Part shown: positions 31,516-31,727 of the stretch, one piece after another
Position numbering within the stretch: position 1 is the stretch's first letter
How the letters are laid out: every line of letters starts with the position of its first letter
Virus record (IMG/VR): IMGVR_UViG_3300013005_000111
Location: 1 to 31,727 of that record
Direction: 5' to 3' (one strand)
DNA: 31,727 nucleotides
Origin: a virus
The notes under the pieces: generated by a model
Told to the model about the DNA's origin: nothing
The model's database searches: none
What the model saw: the letters and a program-made list of their open reading frames with translations, nothing else
Program-made: the position numbers and the translations under genes

Positions 31516-31727
31516 TCAAATTTCCTGATTCCAATCATCTACATTTTTAGATGCATCGGTAATTACCCAATATGTTTGGTCCGCGTCAACTACATGTCCT
31601 GTTTGTTGAACTCCCATTCCGATACTAAATTTGTCGCCTAGCTCAAATGAGTCATTAGCAATAATTAAATCTAATTCAGTATCTCGAAATTCGCCAAATT
31701 CGATTCTACTAGATGGCGATGTAAATA
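31516..31727 (-). CDS. Partial gene entering from the right edge, C-terminal part only
   Basis: The minus-strand frame is open from the edge to a TGA at 31518-31516, giving the last 69 residues of a longer protein. The fragment is acidic and beta-rich, with EFGEFRDTELDLIIANDSF, a Gly-rich turn (GDKFSIGMGVQQTG) and a Trp-containing end (DDWNQEI). It is followed after four bases by the large tail gene, so it is probably also a tail or baseplate component. The family cannot be named from this piece. Confidence 0.65.
   Translation of the reverse strand, partial: FTSPSSRIEFGEFRDTELDLIIANDSFELGDKFSIGMGVQQTGHVVDADQTYWVITDASKNVDDWNQEI

Overview
The window is one side of the genome of an uncultured T4-like (myovirus-type) tailed phage. 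The sequence is AT-rich and every convincing gene lies on the minus strand, so transcription runs from right to left. The T4-type head module is recognisable protein by protein: large terminase (gp17), portal (gp20), prohead protease (gp21), an acidic scaffold (gp22-like) and major capsid protein (gp23). The host cannot be read directly. Two weak clues point to Bacteroidota: the signal peptide of the 122-residue protein ends in the LSQ style common in that phylum, and the phage-encoded ribosomal protein bS21 carries an FxKPxVxxR-type core. Both are inferences.

Layout in transcription order (right to left): (1) About 31.7-24.3 kb is a tail/baseplate block: a partial gene, a very large virion protein with a tail-protein-I-like segment and a LamG-like segment, a 216-residue virion protein, and two proteins sharing a C-terminal domain, one of which carries a LamG lectin-like domain. 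(2) About 24.3-17.8 kb is DNA metabolism: a minimal protein-kinase-fold protein, an unknown 390-residue protein, a T7 endonuclease I-type Holliday junction resolvase, a DnaG-type primase whose zinc ligands are mostly lost, and one polypeptide fusing the Mre11 nuclease (gp47) to the Rad50 ATPase (gp46). (3) About 17.8-10.4 kb holds a 902-residue fibre/baseplate protein, an unusual 838-residue fusion of a cytidylyltransferase-like domain with a nucleic-acid-ligase-like domain, a repeat-containing protein, a zinc-ribbon protein, and a pair of small membrane/coiled-coil proteins. (4) About 10.4 kb to the left edge is DNA packaging and head assembly, with bS21 as the last gene before a terminator and the scaffold-capsid pair between two terminators.

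Two strong intrinsic terminators (after bS21 and after the capsid gene) and one likely composite terminator are visible. A recurrent coding-strand element, TATTTATA (exact at eight gene boundaries, degenerate at two more), lies mostly 12-27 nt upstream of start codons. Its placement matches that of T4 late promoters, but its sequence is the reverse complement of the T4 consensus TATAAATA. Many genes are translationally coupled (ATGA, TAATG or TAACATG junctions).

The most unusual items are the nucleotidyltransferase-ligase fusion, the gp47-gp46 fusion, the kinase-fold protein with a hexamer repeat in its catalytic loop, the phage bS21 within the head operon, and the inverted late-promoter-like element. 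No gene-free stretch exceeds 300 bases. The largest gaps (3147-3361 and 21898-22087) are described as structured leaders.
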